A stretch of DNA of 64,000 nt from Cupriavidus plantarum (GCF_905397285.1 NZ_CAJPUX010000009.1:1-64000), one strand, 5' to 3'; positions 41,726 to 51,261 are shown, counted from the stretch's first letter. The notes: generated by a model not told the origin, from the letters alone. Translations and numbers: made by a program.

Positions 41726-42682
41726 TTACTTCCGCGTGAGCTCGCCGATCAGGGCTTCGAGCTTGACCGCATCGGCCGCAAACAGGCGGATGCCATCGGC
41801 GAGCTTCTCGGTGGCCATCGCGTCTTCATTGAGCTGCCAGCGGAACGCGGGCTCGTCGGCGGCGATCCGCGCAATATTCGCGGCCTGCGCCTGATCGACG
41901 GAGAGCTTGCGCTCGACGGTCGCGCCGTCCACGTTCAACTGTTCGAGGAGCTCGGGGCTGATGGTCAGCAGGTCGCTGCCCGCGAGCGACAGGATCTGCG
42001 CGGTGCTGCGGAAGCTCGCGCCCATCACCTCGGTCTCGTGGCCGAACTTCTTGTAGTACTCGTAGATCTGGCGCACGGAACGCACGCCCGGATCGTTGTC
42101 GCCGGCATTGGCCGCGACATCCCACTTGTCGCCGGCCTTGGCCTTGTACCAGTCGAGGATCCGGCCGACGAACGGCGAGATCAGTTGCGCGCCTGCCTCC
42201 GCGCAGGCCACCGCCTGCACGAGCGAGAACAGCAGCGTCATGTTGCAGCGGATGCCGTCGCGCTGAAGCTGTTCGGCCGCGCGAATGCCTTCCCACGTCG
42301 ATGCGATCTTGATCAGCACGCGTTCGCGCGCGATGCCGCGCTGCTCGTACAGCGCGATCAGATGACGCGCCTTCTCCACGGTGGCGGCGGTGTCAAAGGA
42401 CAGCCGCGCATCGACTTCGGTGGAGACGCGGCCCGGCACGATTGCCAGGATCTCGAGGCCGAACGCGATGAGCAACTGGTCCATCACGGCGTCCTTACCC
42501 GCGCTGCCGTGGTCGCGCACCGCGGCTTCCAGCAGCGGGCGGTACTCGGGCTTCTGCACTGCCTTCAGGATCAGCGACGGATTGGTCGTCGCGTCCTGCG
42601 GCTTGTATTGCTTCATCAGCTGGAAGTCGCCGGTGTCGGCCACCACCGTCGTGAACTGCCTCAGTTGTTCGAGCTGGGTCAT
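41726..42682 (-). CDS. tal: transaldolase
   Basis: Pentose-phosphate enzyme that exchanges a dihydroxyacetone unit between sugar phosphates. The 318-aa protein has the signature DATTNPSLILKA. The Schiff-base lysine is Lys125 in RVLIKIASTWEGIRAAE. It corresponds to the TalB class by length. It is divergent from rpiA, another pentose-phosphate gene, across a 151-base gap. A TACAAT element on the minus strand lies near 42715. Confidence 0.97.
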   Translation of the reverse strand: MTQLEQLRQFTTVVADTGDFQLMKQYKPQDATTNPSLILKAVQKPEYRPLLEAAVRDHGSAGKDAVMDQLLIAFGLEILAIVPGRVSTEVDARLSFDTAATVEKARHLIALYEQRGIARERVLIKIASTWEGIRAAEQLQRDGIRCNMTLLFSLVQAVACAEAGAQLISPFVGRILDWYKAKAGDKWDVAANAGDNDPGVRSVRQIYEYYKKFGHETEVMGASFRSTAQILSLAGSDLLTISPELLEQLNVDGATVERKLSVDQAQAANIARIAADEPAFRWQLNEDAMATEKLADGIRLFAADAVKLEALIGELTRK

Positions 42683-42833
42683 GATCGTGCGGGATGAACT
42701 GGATGGGAACGGGCCATTGTACCGTCGCGTGACCTCCGTCCAACAGGGGGCGTCGTCCGACAGCGGGCGTGCCGCCTCAATCCGCTACACTACGCGTTTT
42801 CCCTCAAGCGACCGGCAGTTGTCGGCAGGTGTC

Positions 42834-43520
42834 ATGAATCAGGACGAACTCAAGGCGCTGGTGGCCCAGGCCGCCGCGGATTATGTGAAGCAGGAAGTGC
42901 CCGAGGGCGCGGTGCTCGGCGTCGGCACGGGTTCCACCGCGAACCTGTTCATCGATGCCGTGGCGGCCTTCAAGGAGCGTTTTTCGGGCGCAGTGTCGAG
43001 CTCGGAAGCGTCCACGCGGCGCCTGCAGCAGCATGGCTTCGAGGTGCTGGACCTCAATGAAGTCGACGAGATTCCCGTCTACGTCGATGGCGCCGATGAA
43101 ATCGATGCCAGCGGCGCGATGATCAAGGGCGGCGGTGGCGCGCTCACGCGCGAGAAGATCGTGGCCTCGGTGGCCGCGCGCTTCGTGTGCATCGCCGACG
43201 GCAGCAAGCTCGTCGAGACGATGGGTACGTTCCCGCTGCCCGTGGAAGTGGTGCCGATGGCACGCGCGGCCGTTGCCCGCAAGCTCGCGGCGCTCGGCGG
43301 ACAGCCGCGTCTGCGCATGACCAGGGAAGGCGGCATCTACAAGACGGACAACGGCAACGTGATTCTCGACGTGTCAGGCCTCAAGATCGCGGAGCCCAAG
43401 GCACTCGAGCAGCAGATCAACCAGTTCCCCGGTGTGGTGACGGTTGGCCTGTTCGCGCTCCGCGGCGCCGATGTGCTGCTGCTCGGCACCACGGACGGCG
43501 TGCGCCGGACCGATTACTGA
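42834..43520 (+). CDS. rpiA: ribose-5-phosphate isomerase A
   Basis: Interconverts ribose 5-phosphate and ribulose 5-phosphate. The 228-aa protein has GVGTGSTANLFIDAV, the catalytic segment DGADEIDASGAMIKGGGGAL and the DVSG motif near the C-terminus. It is divergent from tal. TACACT at about 42785 may be its -10. The 3' end overlaps that of the converging gene by seven bases. Confidence 0.98.
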   Translation: MNQDELKALVAQAAADYVKQEVPEGAVLGVGTGSTANLFIDAVAAFKERFSGAVSSSEASTRRLQQHGFEVLDLNEVDEIPVYVDGADEIDASGAMIKGGGGALTREKIVASVAARFVCIADGSKLVETMGTFPLPVEVVPMARAAVARKLAALGGQPRLRMTREGGIYKTDNGNVILDVSGLKIAEPKALEQQINQFPGVVTVGLFALRGADVLLLGTTDGVRRTDY

Positions 43521-44896
43521 GTCTTTCCCTGCGCGGGCGTCTGTCTCGACGCCCACTTCGTACCGGTGGCGGCCGCTGATATCGCTGTCTTCATATCCGC
43601 CTTCATACCCGCCTTCTTACCGGTCTTCGCGTTCGTCCTCCTGGCGCGTGTCGCGGCCACCTGCTGGCGGTGGCAGACGCCCATCTGATCGAGCGGCGAC
43701 GCCGGCACGGTCGATTGCAGCAGGTACGTCATCGTGTTGGCGTCCAGCGGCAGGAATGCCTGATGCCGCTGCGGCGTCCAACTCACCCAGTACAACCCCT
43801 GTGCCTCCGGTGCCGTGCCTTCGGGCACTGACTGGCGCTCGGGATTTCGCGCGCTCTCTCGCCCCATCGCCCCGCGCGACGGATCGAGGCGCCATACCAC
43901 CGGACGCTGCAGATTCCGGTTGCGTACAGATGGGCCCGACATCTCCAGCGTTTCCGTCTGTAGCGTGCCGCGGTACGCATGGATGCCGGTCTGCGCGTCG
44001 ACCCGCGTCGTCGGATGCTGGCAGCGCCAGCGGCCCGATGGCACGGCCGACGGGACCTGCGCGGCGGTACGCATGACGGCGCTGCCGATGCCCCCGCCAA
44101 TGCCCCCACCGCCGTCGTCACGGTGGGCCACGTACAGGATGTGATCGCCGGGCTGGCCCGCGACGTAGAGCCGGCCGCCGGGCTTGCCGTCCGTCGTGAT
44201 CGCGAACGCGCCGGGCCAGCGCGTCTGGTCAGCCGGTTCCAGTTTGTGGACGGGCGCGCCGTTCGCGGGCGACAGGCAGTCCGCCCCCTGGCACGGCCAC
44301 ATGGTGCCGGCGCGGTCGACGCGGAACTGGCCGCTGTCGATGCCGGGCTTCGCGGGCTGGGGCTCGGCGGCTGTCATGCTCTGCGACACGGACGGCGCGG
44401 GCGCCGACTGTTGCCGCACGTAGGTGTAGACGCCCGCGATGGAGGCGAGGGCGGGCAGAGTGGTGGCGGCGGATGCATGCACCACGCCCGCGAGCCGCGC
44501 ATTGCGAGCGGTCACCGCCGGATTCGGCAGGCCGGAGATGCCGCCGCTAAGCCGCTCGTCCTGACGCGTGAACCGGAGGCCGACACCGCGCAGCCTTGTA
44601 GCCAGCGCCTCGGGCGGCGGCTCCGCCGTGTCCGAGGAGAATTTCCGAACCGTATATTCGCCATGGCGCACTGTGTAGCTGCCGACGATCGTGCCTTGCA
44701 GCCCGAGCGGGGAGTCGTCGAAACGCACCTGCACCTTGCCGGCGCTGGGGGCATCCACGGTGATGGCGACGGTGCCACCGAACGACAGGGGGCCGCGGTA
44801 CGTGGTGGGTGTGGCGGCCCCGGTTTGCGCCATCGCGGCGCTCGCCGTGGTGGCCACCGACAGCACGCCAAGGGCCAGCTTTCGCACTAACGTCAT
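43514..44896 (-). CDS. hypothetical secreted protein
   Basis: I do not recognise this 460-aa protein. A signal peptide is clear (LVRKLALGVLSVATTASAAMA). The mature chain starts with a beta-rich part (TTYRGPLSFGGTVAITVDAP, VQVRFDDSPL, IVGSYTVRHGEYTVRKF). A middle part rich in Gly/Pro/Gln follows, with a Cys pair in WPCQGADCLSP, then a Lys/Ala-rich basic tail (TNAKTGKKAGMKADMKTA). ATG 44896 has AAGGAG upstream. It converges on rpiA with a seven-base overlap, and has no operon partner. It may be an envelope protein; no function is claimed. Confidence 0.75.
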   Translation of the reverse strand: MTLVRKLALGVLSVATTASAAMAQTGAATPTTYRGPLSFGGTVAITVDAPSAGKVQVRFDDSPLGLQGTIVGSYTVRHGEYTVRKFSSDTAEPPPEALATRLRGVGLRFTRQDERLSGGISGLPNPAVTARNARLAGVVHASAATTLPALASIAGVYTYVRQQSAPAPSVSQSMTAAEPQPAKPGIDSGQFRVDRAGTMWPCQGADCLSPANGAPVHKLEPADQTRWPGAFAITTDGKPGGRLYVAGQPGDHILYVAHRDDGGGGIGGGIGSAVMRTAAQVPSAVPSGRWRCQHPTTRVDAQTGIHAYRGTLQTETLEMSGPSVRNRNLQRPVVWRLDPSRGAMGRESARNPERQSVPEGTAPEAQGLYWVSWTPQRHQAFLPLDANTMTYLLQSTVPASPLDQMGVCHRQQVAATRARRTNAKTGKKAGMKADMKTAISAAATGTKWASRQTPAQGKTQ

Positions 44897-45074
44897 GACT
44901 CGCACTCCTTCGTGGTGAAAGAGGCCGCAGCGTAGCGACGATCAAATGCTTCCGGCTTTGACGTTTCTCAAGAAGTGCAAAGGGTGGGCGCGGGCGAGGC
45001 GCGCTTTCGGAAAAGGATGACGTAATCGATGCGTGACGACGAAGTTTCCGCATCGTGGATTGGCGAGCGCGGGA

Positions 45075-45099
45075 CAAAAAAAGGTGCCCGGAGGCACCT
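45075..45099 (-). terminator. Rho-independent terminator after yggX
   Basis: On the minus strand AGGTGCC-TCCG-GGCACCT followed by T6. A seven-pair stem with a tetraloop, 28 bases past the yggX stop. Confidence 0.93.
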
Positions 45100-45126
45100 C
45101 TCTGTCGTGTACGGCGTCTGGTGTGC

Positions 45127-45402
45127 TCAGGCGGACGGCGGCGGCACGTAACCAACGGCCTGATCCGCGCCGTCGCCGAAGAAATACTTCTCGGTCTGCT
45201 TGAGCAGATATTGGCGCGCGCGCGCGTCCGCCATGTTCAGGCGGTTTTCGTTGATCAGCATCGTCTGATGCTTGAGCCAGCCGGCCCAGGCTTCCTTCGA
45301 TACGCCTTGCCAGATCTTCTTGCCGAGTTCGCCCGGCAGCGGCGGGAAGTCGAGGCCTTCGGCTTCCTTGTTCAGCTTGATGCAATGGACCATGCGGGCC
45401 AT
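45127..45402 (-). CDS. yggX: oxidative damage protection / Fe(II)-trafficking protein YggX
   Basis: A 91-aa cytoplasmic protein, normal family length, starting MARMVHCIKLNKEAEGLDFPP. In enteric bacteria YggX protects labile iron-sulfur clusters against superoxide. The single Cys7 is the conserved one. AGGAGTCCCTC gives the Shine-Dalgarno and a TACAAT -10 lies on the minus strand near 45433. It stands alone between its terminator and argA. Confidence 0.95.
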   Translation of the reverse strand: MARMVHCIKLNKEAEGLDFPPLPGELGKKIWQGVSKEAWAGWLKHQTMLINENRLNMADARARQYLLKQTEKYFFGDGADQAVGYVPPPSA

Positions 45403-45472
45403 GAGGGACTCCTGTTTTGTTTGTCCGTATTGTAGCGAAGGCGGGTGCCGGGTGGCCTTGTCCCTTCACCCC

Positions 45473-46927
45473 TTACAGTTTCTTCATCAGCACCATCGAC
45501 TTGCGCTGCCAGTTGTACAGCTTGCGCTTGTCTTCGGGCAGGTCGTCCACGGTGGCGTGGACGAAGCCGCGTTTGAGGAACCAGTGCTCCGTGCGCGTCG
45601 TGAGCACGAACAGGCGCTCGAGGCCCAGCGCGCGGGCGCGGCGCTCGATGCGCTTGAGCAGGCGTTCGCCGTCGCCAGTGCCCTGGGCTTCCGACGATAC
45701 CGTCAGGCATGCCATCTCGCCCATGTTCTCGCGCGGGAATTCGTACAGCGCCGCGCAGCCGAACAGCACGCCATCGTGCTCGATCACCGAGAAGTTGCCG
45801 ATATCGCGCTCGATCAGGTGGCGGCCGCGCGGGACCAGTGTGCCGTCCGCTTCCAGCGGCGCGATCAGTTGCAGGATGCCGCCGACGTCGTCGAGGGTGG
45901 CTTCGCGCAGGCTTTCGAGGTCGGAGTCGGAGATCATGGTGCCGACACCGTCGTGCAGGAACAGTTCGAGCAGCACGGAGCCGTCCTGCGCGAACGGAAT
46001 CAGGTGCGCGCGCGGCACGCCGCCCTTGAGCGCCTTGACCAGATGCTGGAGGTAATAGGCGACGTCGGGCGGAAGATGGTTGTTGTGCAGGCGCTCCGCG
46101 GCCGTGCGCAGGGACATCTCGGTCATCAGTTTGCCGACGGGGTCGGGGACGCCGGGGACCTCCGTGATGAAGATGAGCTTGTCGGCGCGCAGGGCGCTGG
46201 CGGTGGCGCTGGCGACGTCTTCCATCGACAGGTTGAACGCCTGACCGGTGGGCGAGAAGCCCAGCGGGGAGAGCAGGACGACCTTGCCGTGGGACAGCGA
46301 CATGCGCATGGACTCGCCGTCTACCTTGCGGACGAGTCCGGTGTGCTGGTAGTCGACGCCGTTGACGATGCCCACCGGGCGGGCGGTGATGAAGTTGCCG
46401 GAGATGACCGACAGCTGCGCGCCAGCCATGGGTGTGTTGGGCAGGCCCTGGCTGAACGCGGCCTCGATGTCGAGGCGCAGTTCGCCGGCGGCTTCCTTCG
46501 CGCATTCGAGCGCGGCGTTGTCGGTGATGCGCACGCCGTCGGCGTAGCGCGATTCGACGTGGCGCAGCGCGAGTTGTTCTTCCACCTGCGGGCGCGACCC
46601 GAACACGAGCACGATCTGCATGCCCATGGCATGCAGCAGCGCGACGTCGTTGACGAGGGCATTGAGCACGCCGGCCTTGACCAGTTCGCCGCTGAAGGCG
46701 ATGACGAAGGTCTTGCCGCGGAAGGCGTGGATGTAGGGGGCGACGGCGCGGAGCCAGTCGACGAACTGCTGGCGATCGGGGCCGGCGGCATCGGCGTCGG
46801 CGCTGGCGGCCGAAGACGGGATCGGCGTGGCGGGCGCGGAGACGGGGGACAATGCCGTGGGGGGCAGCGCGGGGGCAGCGGCGGGGGGCTCCGCGGGCTC
46901 TGGGGGTGTGTCGGTTCGTGCGTTCAT
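45473..46927 (-). CDS. argA: amino-acid N-acetyltransferase (N-acetylglutamate synthase)
   Basis: First enzyme of arginine synthesis. The 484-aa protein has an amino-acid-kinase-like domain (FVDWLRAVAPYIHAFRGKTFVIAFSG onward; about 55-330) and a C-terminal GNAT acetyltransferase domain (about 340-484, with GDGERLLKRIERRARALG). This is the fused ArgA architecture; the kinase-like part serves feedback control by arginine. An Ala/Pro-rich head of about 45 residues precedes it. The ATG is eight bases past a TATAAT on its own strand, so the message is probably leaderless. Confidence 0.93.
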   Translation of the reverse strand: MNARTDTPPEPAEPPAAAPALPPTALSPVSAPATPIPSSAASADADAAGPDRQQFVDWLRAVAPYIHAFRGKTFVIAFSGELVKAGVLNALVNDVALLHAMGMQIVLVFGSRPQVEEQLALRHVESRYADGVRITDNAALECAKEAAGELRLDIEAAFSQGLPNTPMAGAQLSVISGNFITARPVGIVNGVDYQHTGLVRKVDGESMRMSLSHGKVVLLSPLGFSPTGQAFNLSMEDVASATASALRADKLIFITEVPGVPDPVGKLMTEMSLRTAAERLHNNHLPPDVAYYLQHLVKALKGGVPRAHLIPFAQDGSVLLELFLHDGVGTMISDSDLESLREATLDDVGGILQLIAPLEADGTLVPRGRHLIERDIGNFSVIEHDGVLFGCAALYEFPRENMGEMACLTVSSEAQGTGDGERLLKRIERRARALGLERLFVLTTRTEHWFLKRGFVHATVDDLPEDKRKLYNWQRKSMVLMKKL

Positions 46928-46933
46928 GCGGCG

Positions 46934-46943
46934 GATTATAATC
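46934..46943. promoter_or_regulatory. Palindromic -10 element shared by argA and hrpA
   Basis: GATTATAATC is a perfect 10-base palindrome and so presents TATAAT on both strands (46937-46942 for hrpA, 46941-46936 for argA). It is centred between the two start codons, which are only 23 bases apart (46927 and 46951). In each direction the ATG is eight bases past the -10. No Shine-Dalgarno precedes either ATG. Confidence 0.7.
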
Positions 46944-46950
46944 CCCGGCA

Positions 46951-49900
46951 ATGTCAGCACAACGTCCCGCCCAGCCACCCGGCAAGCCATCGCAGCCGGC
47001 AGGCACGCCTACCCCCGCATCCAACGCCCAGCGCCCGCCCGCGCAAGGCCGTCCCGCCGGTCCGCCCCCCCGCGATACCGCCGCCGGCGACCGCCCCGCA
47101 GGCCCGCCGTCCGGCACCGCACGCCCACCGCGCCCACCGCTTCCACCGCGCCCACCGCGTGAGCCCCGCGAGGGGCAATCCGCCCGCGACGCGCAGAGCG
47201 GCCGCGTAGCACCTCCCGCGCGAGAGGGCCAGCCACGCGGTGGACAGGGCGGAGGCGATCAGCGTCCACGGCGAGACGGTCAGCCGCCGCGCGACGCGCA
47301 GGGCGGCCGCGAAGCACGCCCGCCGCGTGAGCCGCGGTTGGCGCATCGGTTGGCCAATCCTCTTCCGCCGATCACCTTCCCCGAGGCGTTGCCGGTGTCC
47401 GCGCGCCGGGATGAGATTGCGGCGGCGTTGCGCGCCAATCAAGTCGTCATCGTGGCCGGTGAGACCGGTTCCGGCAAGACGACGCAGTTGCCGAAGATCT
47501 GCCTGTCGATCGGCCGTGGCCCGTTGCGCGCGGGCGAGCCGCCCGGCCGGAGCGGTGGCCTGATCGGGCACACGCAGCCCCGGCGGATCGCGGCAACGTC
47601 CACGGCCAAGCGCATCGCGCAGGAACTCGGTTCGCCCGTTGGCGAGCATGTTGGCTATCAGGTGCGCTTCAACGACACGATGTCCCCCGGCGCGTCGATC
47701 AAGCTGATGACCGACGGCATCCTGCTCGCCGAGACGCAGAACGACCCGCTGCTGCGCGCCTACGACACGATCATCATCGACGAGGCGCACGAACGCAGCC
47801 TCAACATCGACTTCCTGATCGGCTACCTGCGGCAGATCCTGCCCCGGCGTCCGGACCTGAAGATCATCATCACGTCGGCCACGATCGACGCAAAGCGGTT
47901 CGCCGAGCATTTCGCGCACAACGGCAAGCCCGCTCCCGTCATCGAAGTGAGCGGCCGGCTGTATCCGGTGGAAGTGCGTTACCGCCCGATCCGGGAAGAC
48001 GTCGCGCCCAACGCCGCCAATGCCGCAACAACGCCCTCGCCGAAGTCCGCGCAGGCGAAGGAACGCGACCTCTACGACGGCATCGTGGACGCGGTTGACG
48101 AGCTCTGCCGCCTCGGCCCCGGCGACGTCCTCGTGTTTCTGCCCGGCGAACGGGAAATCCGCGAAACGGCCGAGGCGCTGCGCAAGCACCATCCGCCGCA
48201 CACGGAAATCCTGCCGCTATTCGCGAGGCTCTCCGTGCAGGAGCAGGAGCGCGTCTTCAAGCCCTCCGGCGCCCGCCGCATCGTGCTGGCCACGAACGTG
48301 GCGGAAACCTCGCTGACGGTCCCCGGCATCCGCTACGTGGTGGACACGGGCCTCGCGCGCGTCAAGCGGTACTCGTACCGCAACAAGGTCGAGCAGCTCC
48401 AGATCGAAGCCGTCTCGCAGGCCGCCGCCAACCAGCGCGCGGGCCGCTGCGGCCGCGTGGCGGACGGCGTCTGCATTCGCCTGTACGAGGAGAGCGACTT
48501 CGCGAGCCGCCCGCGCTTCACGGATCCGGAAATCCTGCGCTCGTCGCTGGCGGCCGTCATCCTGCGCATGAAGGCGCTGCGGCTCACGGACATCGAGCAG
48601 TTTCCGTTCATCGAGCCGCCGCTGGGCCGCGCGGTCGCGGACGGCTATCAGCTGCTTCAGGAGCTTGGCGCCGTCGACGATGCCAATCAGCTGACGCCCA
48701 TGGGCCGCCAGGTGGCCAAGTTGCCGCTCGACCCGCGCGTGGCGCGCATGATCCTCGCCGCGCGCGAGCAGCATTGCCTGCGCGAAGTGCTCATCATCGC
48801 GAGCGCGCTGTCCGTGCAGGACCCGCGAGACCGTCCGCAGGAGGCGCAGGAGGCCGCCGACCAGGCGCACCGCAGGTTCTTCGACGACAAGTCGGACCTG
48901 CCTTCCGAGTTTCTTGGCTGGGTCCGCTTGTGGAAGTGGTTCGAGGACGCCGTCGCGCACAAGAAGAGCAACAAGCAGTTGCAGGACCAGTGCCGCGCCA
49001 ACTTCCTGTCGCATCTGCGCCTGCGCGAATGGCGCGACGTCCATTCGCAACTGCTGACCACGGTTACGGAGCAGGGCTGGCGCCTGAACGACAGCGAGCC
49101 GACGTACGAACAGGTCCACAAGGCTCTGCTGACGGGCCTGCTCGGCAATATCGGCTGCAAGATCGACGATGGCGAAAAAGGACGCGACTCGCGCGGACGC
49201 GAGTACCTCGGCGCGCGCGGCATCAAGTTCCATCTGTGGCCGGGCTCCCTGATCGCGAAGAAGGTGGGCCGCTGGATCATCGCGGCCGAACTCGTCGAGA
49301 CGAGCCGCCTGTTCGCCCGCACGCTCGCGCGCATCGAACCCGAATGGCTGGAGCAGGTCGGCCGGCATCTGCTGAAGATCAGCTGGAGCGATCCGCACTG
49401 GGAAAAGAAGGCAGGGCAGGTGCTCGCGCTCGAACGCGCGACGCTGTACGGACTCGTGGTCTACCAGCACCGGCGCATCCACTATGGGCCGATGAATCCC
49501 GTGGAGGCACGCGAGCTGTTCATCCGCCGTGCGCTGGTGGAAGGGGAGTTCGAGACGCGACTGCCGTTCTTCGCGCACAACCAGCGCCTCGTGCGGGAGA
49601 TCGAGAACCTCGAGCACAAGTCGCGCCGGCAGGACGTGCTCGTCGATGACGAACTGATCTACGCGTTCTACGATCGCGCGATTCCGGCCGACATCTACAA
49701 CCAGGTGTCGTTCGAGAAGTGGTATCGGGAAACATCCGAGTCCGTGAAGGGCGGCAAGCTGCTGTACCTCAATCGCGACGAACTGATGCGGCACGAGGCG
49801 GCCGGCATCACGACGGACCTGTTCCCCAAGACCATGACGATCGCCGGCGTCGACATGGGTCTCACGTACCATTTCGAGCCCGGCAGCCATCGCGACGGGG

Positions 49901-51198
49901 TCACCCTGACCGTGCCGCTTTACGCGCTGAACCAGGTGCGCCCCGAGCGCGCGGACTGGCTCGTGCCCGGCATGATCAAGGAGAAGGTGCATCTGCTGCT
50001 GAAGTCCCTGCCGCAGAAGCTGCGCCGCCATTGCGTGCCGCTGCCCGACTACGCGGCGGGCTTCGTCGATCGCCATGCGTTTGGCGAGGGCGACCTGATC
50101 GACGTGCTGATCGCCGATATCCGCGAGCAGACGGGGACCATGATCAAGCGCGCGGACTTCAAGCTTGAGACGCTGCCCGCGCACCATGCGATGAATTTCA
50201 AGGTCATCGACGAACATGGGCGCCAGCTCGACATGGGCCGCAATCTCGCGCAACTGCGCGCGGAGCTCGGCGGGCAGGCGCAGCAGTCGTTCCAGAGCAT
50301 CGCGGCGCGGGACGTGCCGGCCGCCGAGGCGGGCCAGTACGAGAACCTCACGTCATGGTCCTTCGGTGAACTGCCGGAACTGCTCGAGATCCGCAAGGGC
50401 AACCAGACCCTGTTCGGCTATCCCGCGCTTGTCGATCGCGGCGATCATTGCGATGTCGAGGTCTTCGACGATCCGCAGGAGGCCGCGCGCGTGCACCATG
50501 CGGGCCTGCGCCGGCTGTTCGCGCTGCAGCTGCGCGAACAGGTGAAGTTCATCGAGAAGAACGTGCCGAACCTGCAGCAGATGGCGATGCAGTACATGAC
50601 GCTGGGCACGCAGGAGCAACTGCGCGAACAGATCGTGCAGGTGGCGCTTGACCGCGCGTGCCTGCAGGCGCCGCTGCCGCGCAACGAGGCCGAGTTCAAC
50701 ACGCGCAAGGACGAGGGTCGCGCGCGGCTGTCGTTGCTCGCGCAGGAAATCGCGCGGCTGGTCGGCAGCATCCTGGCGGAATACGCGGGCCTGCCACGCA
50801 AGCTGCTGCAGGCCAAGCCGTACGGCACGACCTATCAGGACATGGAGGCGCAACTCGGCCGATTGATGCACAAGTCGTTCATCGCCGATACGCCCTATAC
50901 GCAGCTCGTGCACTATCCGCGCTACCTGAAGGGCATGGCGATGCGGGTGGACAAGCTCAAGGGCGATGCCCCGCGCGACGCCCAGCGGCTGCAGGAGATG
51001 ACGCCGCTGATCCAGCAGTGGCAGCGCGCCGAAAAGCAGCTGCGCACGCAGGGCCGGGGCGCGGCCGATGCCCGGCTCGACGAGTTCCGGTGGATGCTGG
51101 AGGAGCTGCGAGTCGCACTTTTCGCGCAGGAATTGCGAACCCCTGTGCCCATGTCGGTCAAACGTCTCCAGAAGGTCTGGGAATCGATGCAACGGTGA
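46951..51198 (+). CDS. hrpA: ATP-dependent RNA helicase HrpA
   Basis: DEAH-box helicase of 1415 aa, implicated in E. coli in ribosome rescue and RNA processing. The core begins near residue 130. It has P-loop GETGSGKTTQ (about 170), DEAH, SAT and motif VI QRAGRCGR. Helicase-associated domains and the large HrpA-specific C-terminal region follow. About 130 extra N-terminal residues are Pro/Arg/Gly-rich and contain an in-frame repeat (RDAQSGRVA and RDAQGGREA). E. coli HrpA is about 1300 aa. It is divergent from argA over a shared -10. Confidence 0.96.
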   Translation: MSAQRPAQPPGKPSQPAGTPTPASNAQRPPAQGRPAGPPPRDTAAGDRPAGPPSGTARPPRPPLPPRPPREPREGQSARDAQSGRVAPPAREGQPRGGQGGGDQRPRRDGQPPRDAQGGREARPPREPRLAHRLANPLPPITFPEALPVSARRDEIAAALRANQVVIVAGETGSGKTTQLPKICLSIGRGPLRAGEPPGRSGGLIGHTQPRRIAATSTAKRIAQELGSPVGEHVGYQVRFNDTMSPGASIKLMTDGILLAETQNDPLLRAYDTIIIDEAHERSLNIDFLIGYLRQILPRRPDLKIIITSATIDAKRFAEHFAHNGKPAPVIEVSGRLYPVEVRYRPIREDVAPNAANAATTPSPKSAQAKERDLYDGIVDAVDELCRLGPGDVLVFLPGEREIRETAEALRKHHPPHTEILPLFARLSVQEQERVFKPSGARRIVLATNVAETSLTVPGIRYVVDTGLARVKRYSYRNKVEQLQIEAVSQAAANQRAGRCGRVADGVCIRLYEESDFASRPRFTDPEILRSSLAAVILRMKALRLTDIEQFPFIEPPLGRAVADGYQLLQELGAVDDANQLTPMGRQVAKLPLDPRVARMILAAREQHCLREVLIIASALSVQDPRDRPQEAQEAADQAHRRFFDDKSDLPSEFLGWVRLWKWFEDAVAHKKSNKQLQDQCRANFLSHLRLREWRDVHSQLLTTVTEQGWRLNDSEPTYEQVHKALLTGLLGNIGCKIDDGEKGRDSRGREYLGARGIKFHLWPGSLIAKKVGRWIIAAELVETSRLFARTLARIEPEWLEQVGRHLLKISWSDPHWEKKAGQVLALERATLYGLVVYQHRRIHYGPMNPVEARELFIRRALVEGEFETRLPFFAHNQRLVREIENLEHKSRRQDVLVDDELIYAFYDRAIPADIYNQVSFEKWYRETSESVKGGKLLYLNRDELMRHEAAGITTDLFPKTMTIAGVDMGLTYHFEPGSHRDGVTLTVPLYALNQVRPERADWLVPGMIKEKVHLLLKSLPQKLRRHCVPLPDYAAGFVDRHAFGEGDLIDVLIADIREQTGTMIKRADFKLETLPAHHAMNFKVIDEHGRQLDMGRNLAQLRAELGGQAQQSFQSIAARDVPAAEAGQYENLTSWSFGELPELLEIRKGNQTLFGYPALVDRGDHCDVEVFDDPQEAARVHHAGLRRLFALQLREQVKFIEKNVPNLQQMAMQYMTLGTQEQLREQIVQVALDRACLQAPLPRNEAEFNTRKDEGRARLSLLAQEIARLVGSILAEYAGLPRKLLQAKPYGTTYQDMEAQLGRLMHKSFIADTPYTQLVHYPRYLKGMAMRVDKLKGDAPRDAQRLQEMTPLIQQWQRAEKQLRTQGRGAADARLDEFRWMLEELRVALFAQELRTPVPMSVKRLQKVWESMQR
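47185..47317. repeat. 28-bp imperfect direct repeat in the hrpA N-terminal region
   Basis: Copies at 47185-47212 and 47290-47317 match at 26 of 28 bases; each starts CGCGACGCGCAG. They are offset by 105 bases, an exact 35 codons, so the protein repeat stays in frame. Confidence 0.85.
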
Positions 51199-51261
51199 CC
51201 GGTCCCGTGTGATCGTAAGAAATTATGTAGCGTCAGCGTAAAGTGGCGCTCAAACGTTAGA

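Noticed and set aside
48217..50253. A 678-aa minus-strand frame inside hrpA.
   Set aside because: Fully inside the conserved helicase; a codon-bias shadow.
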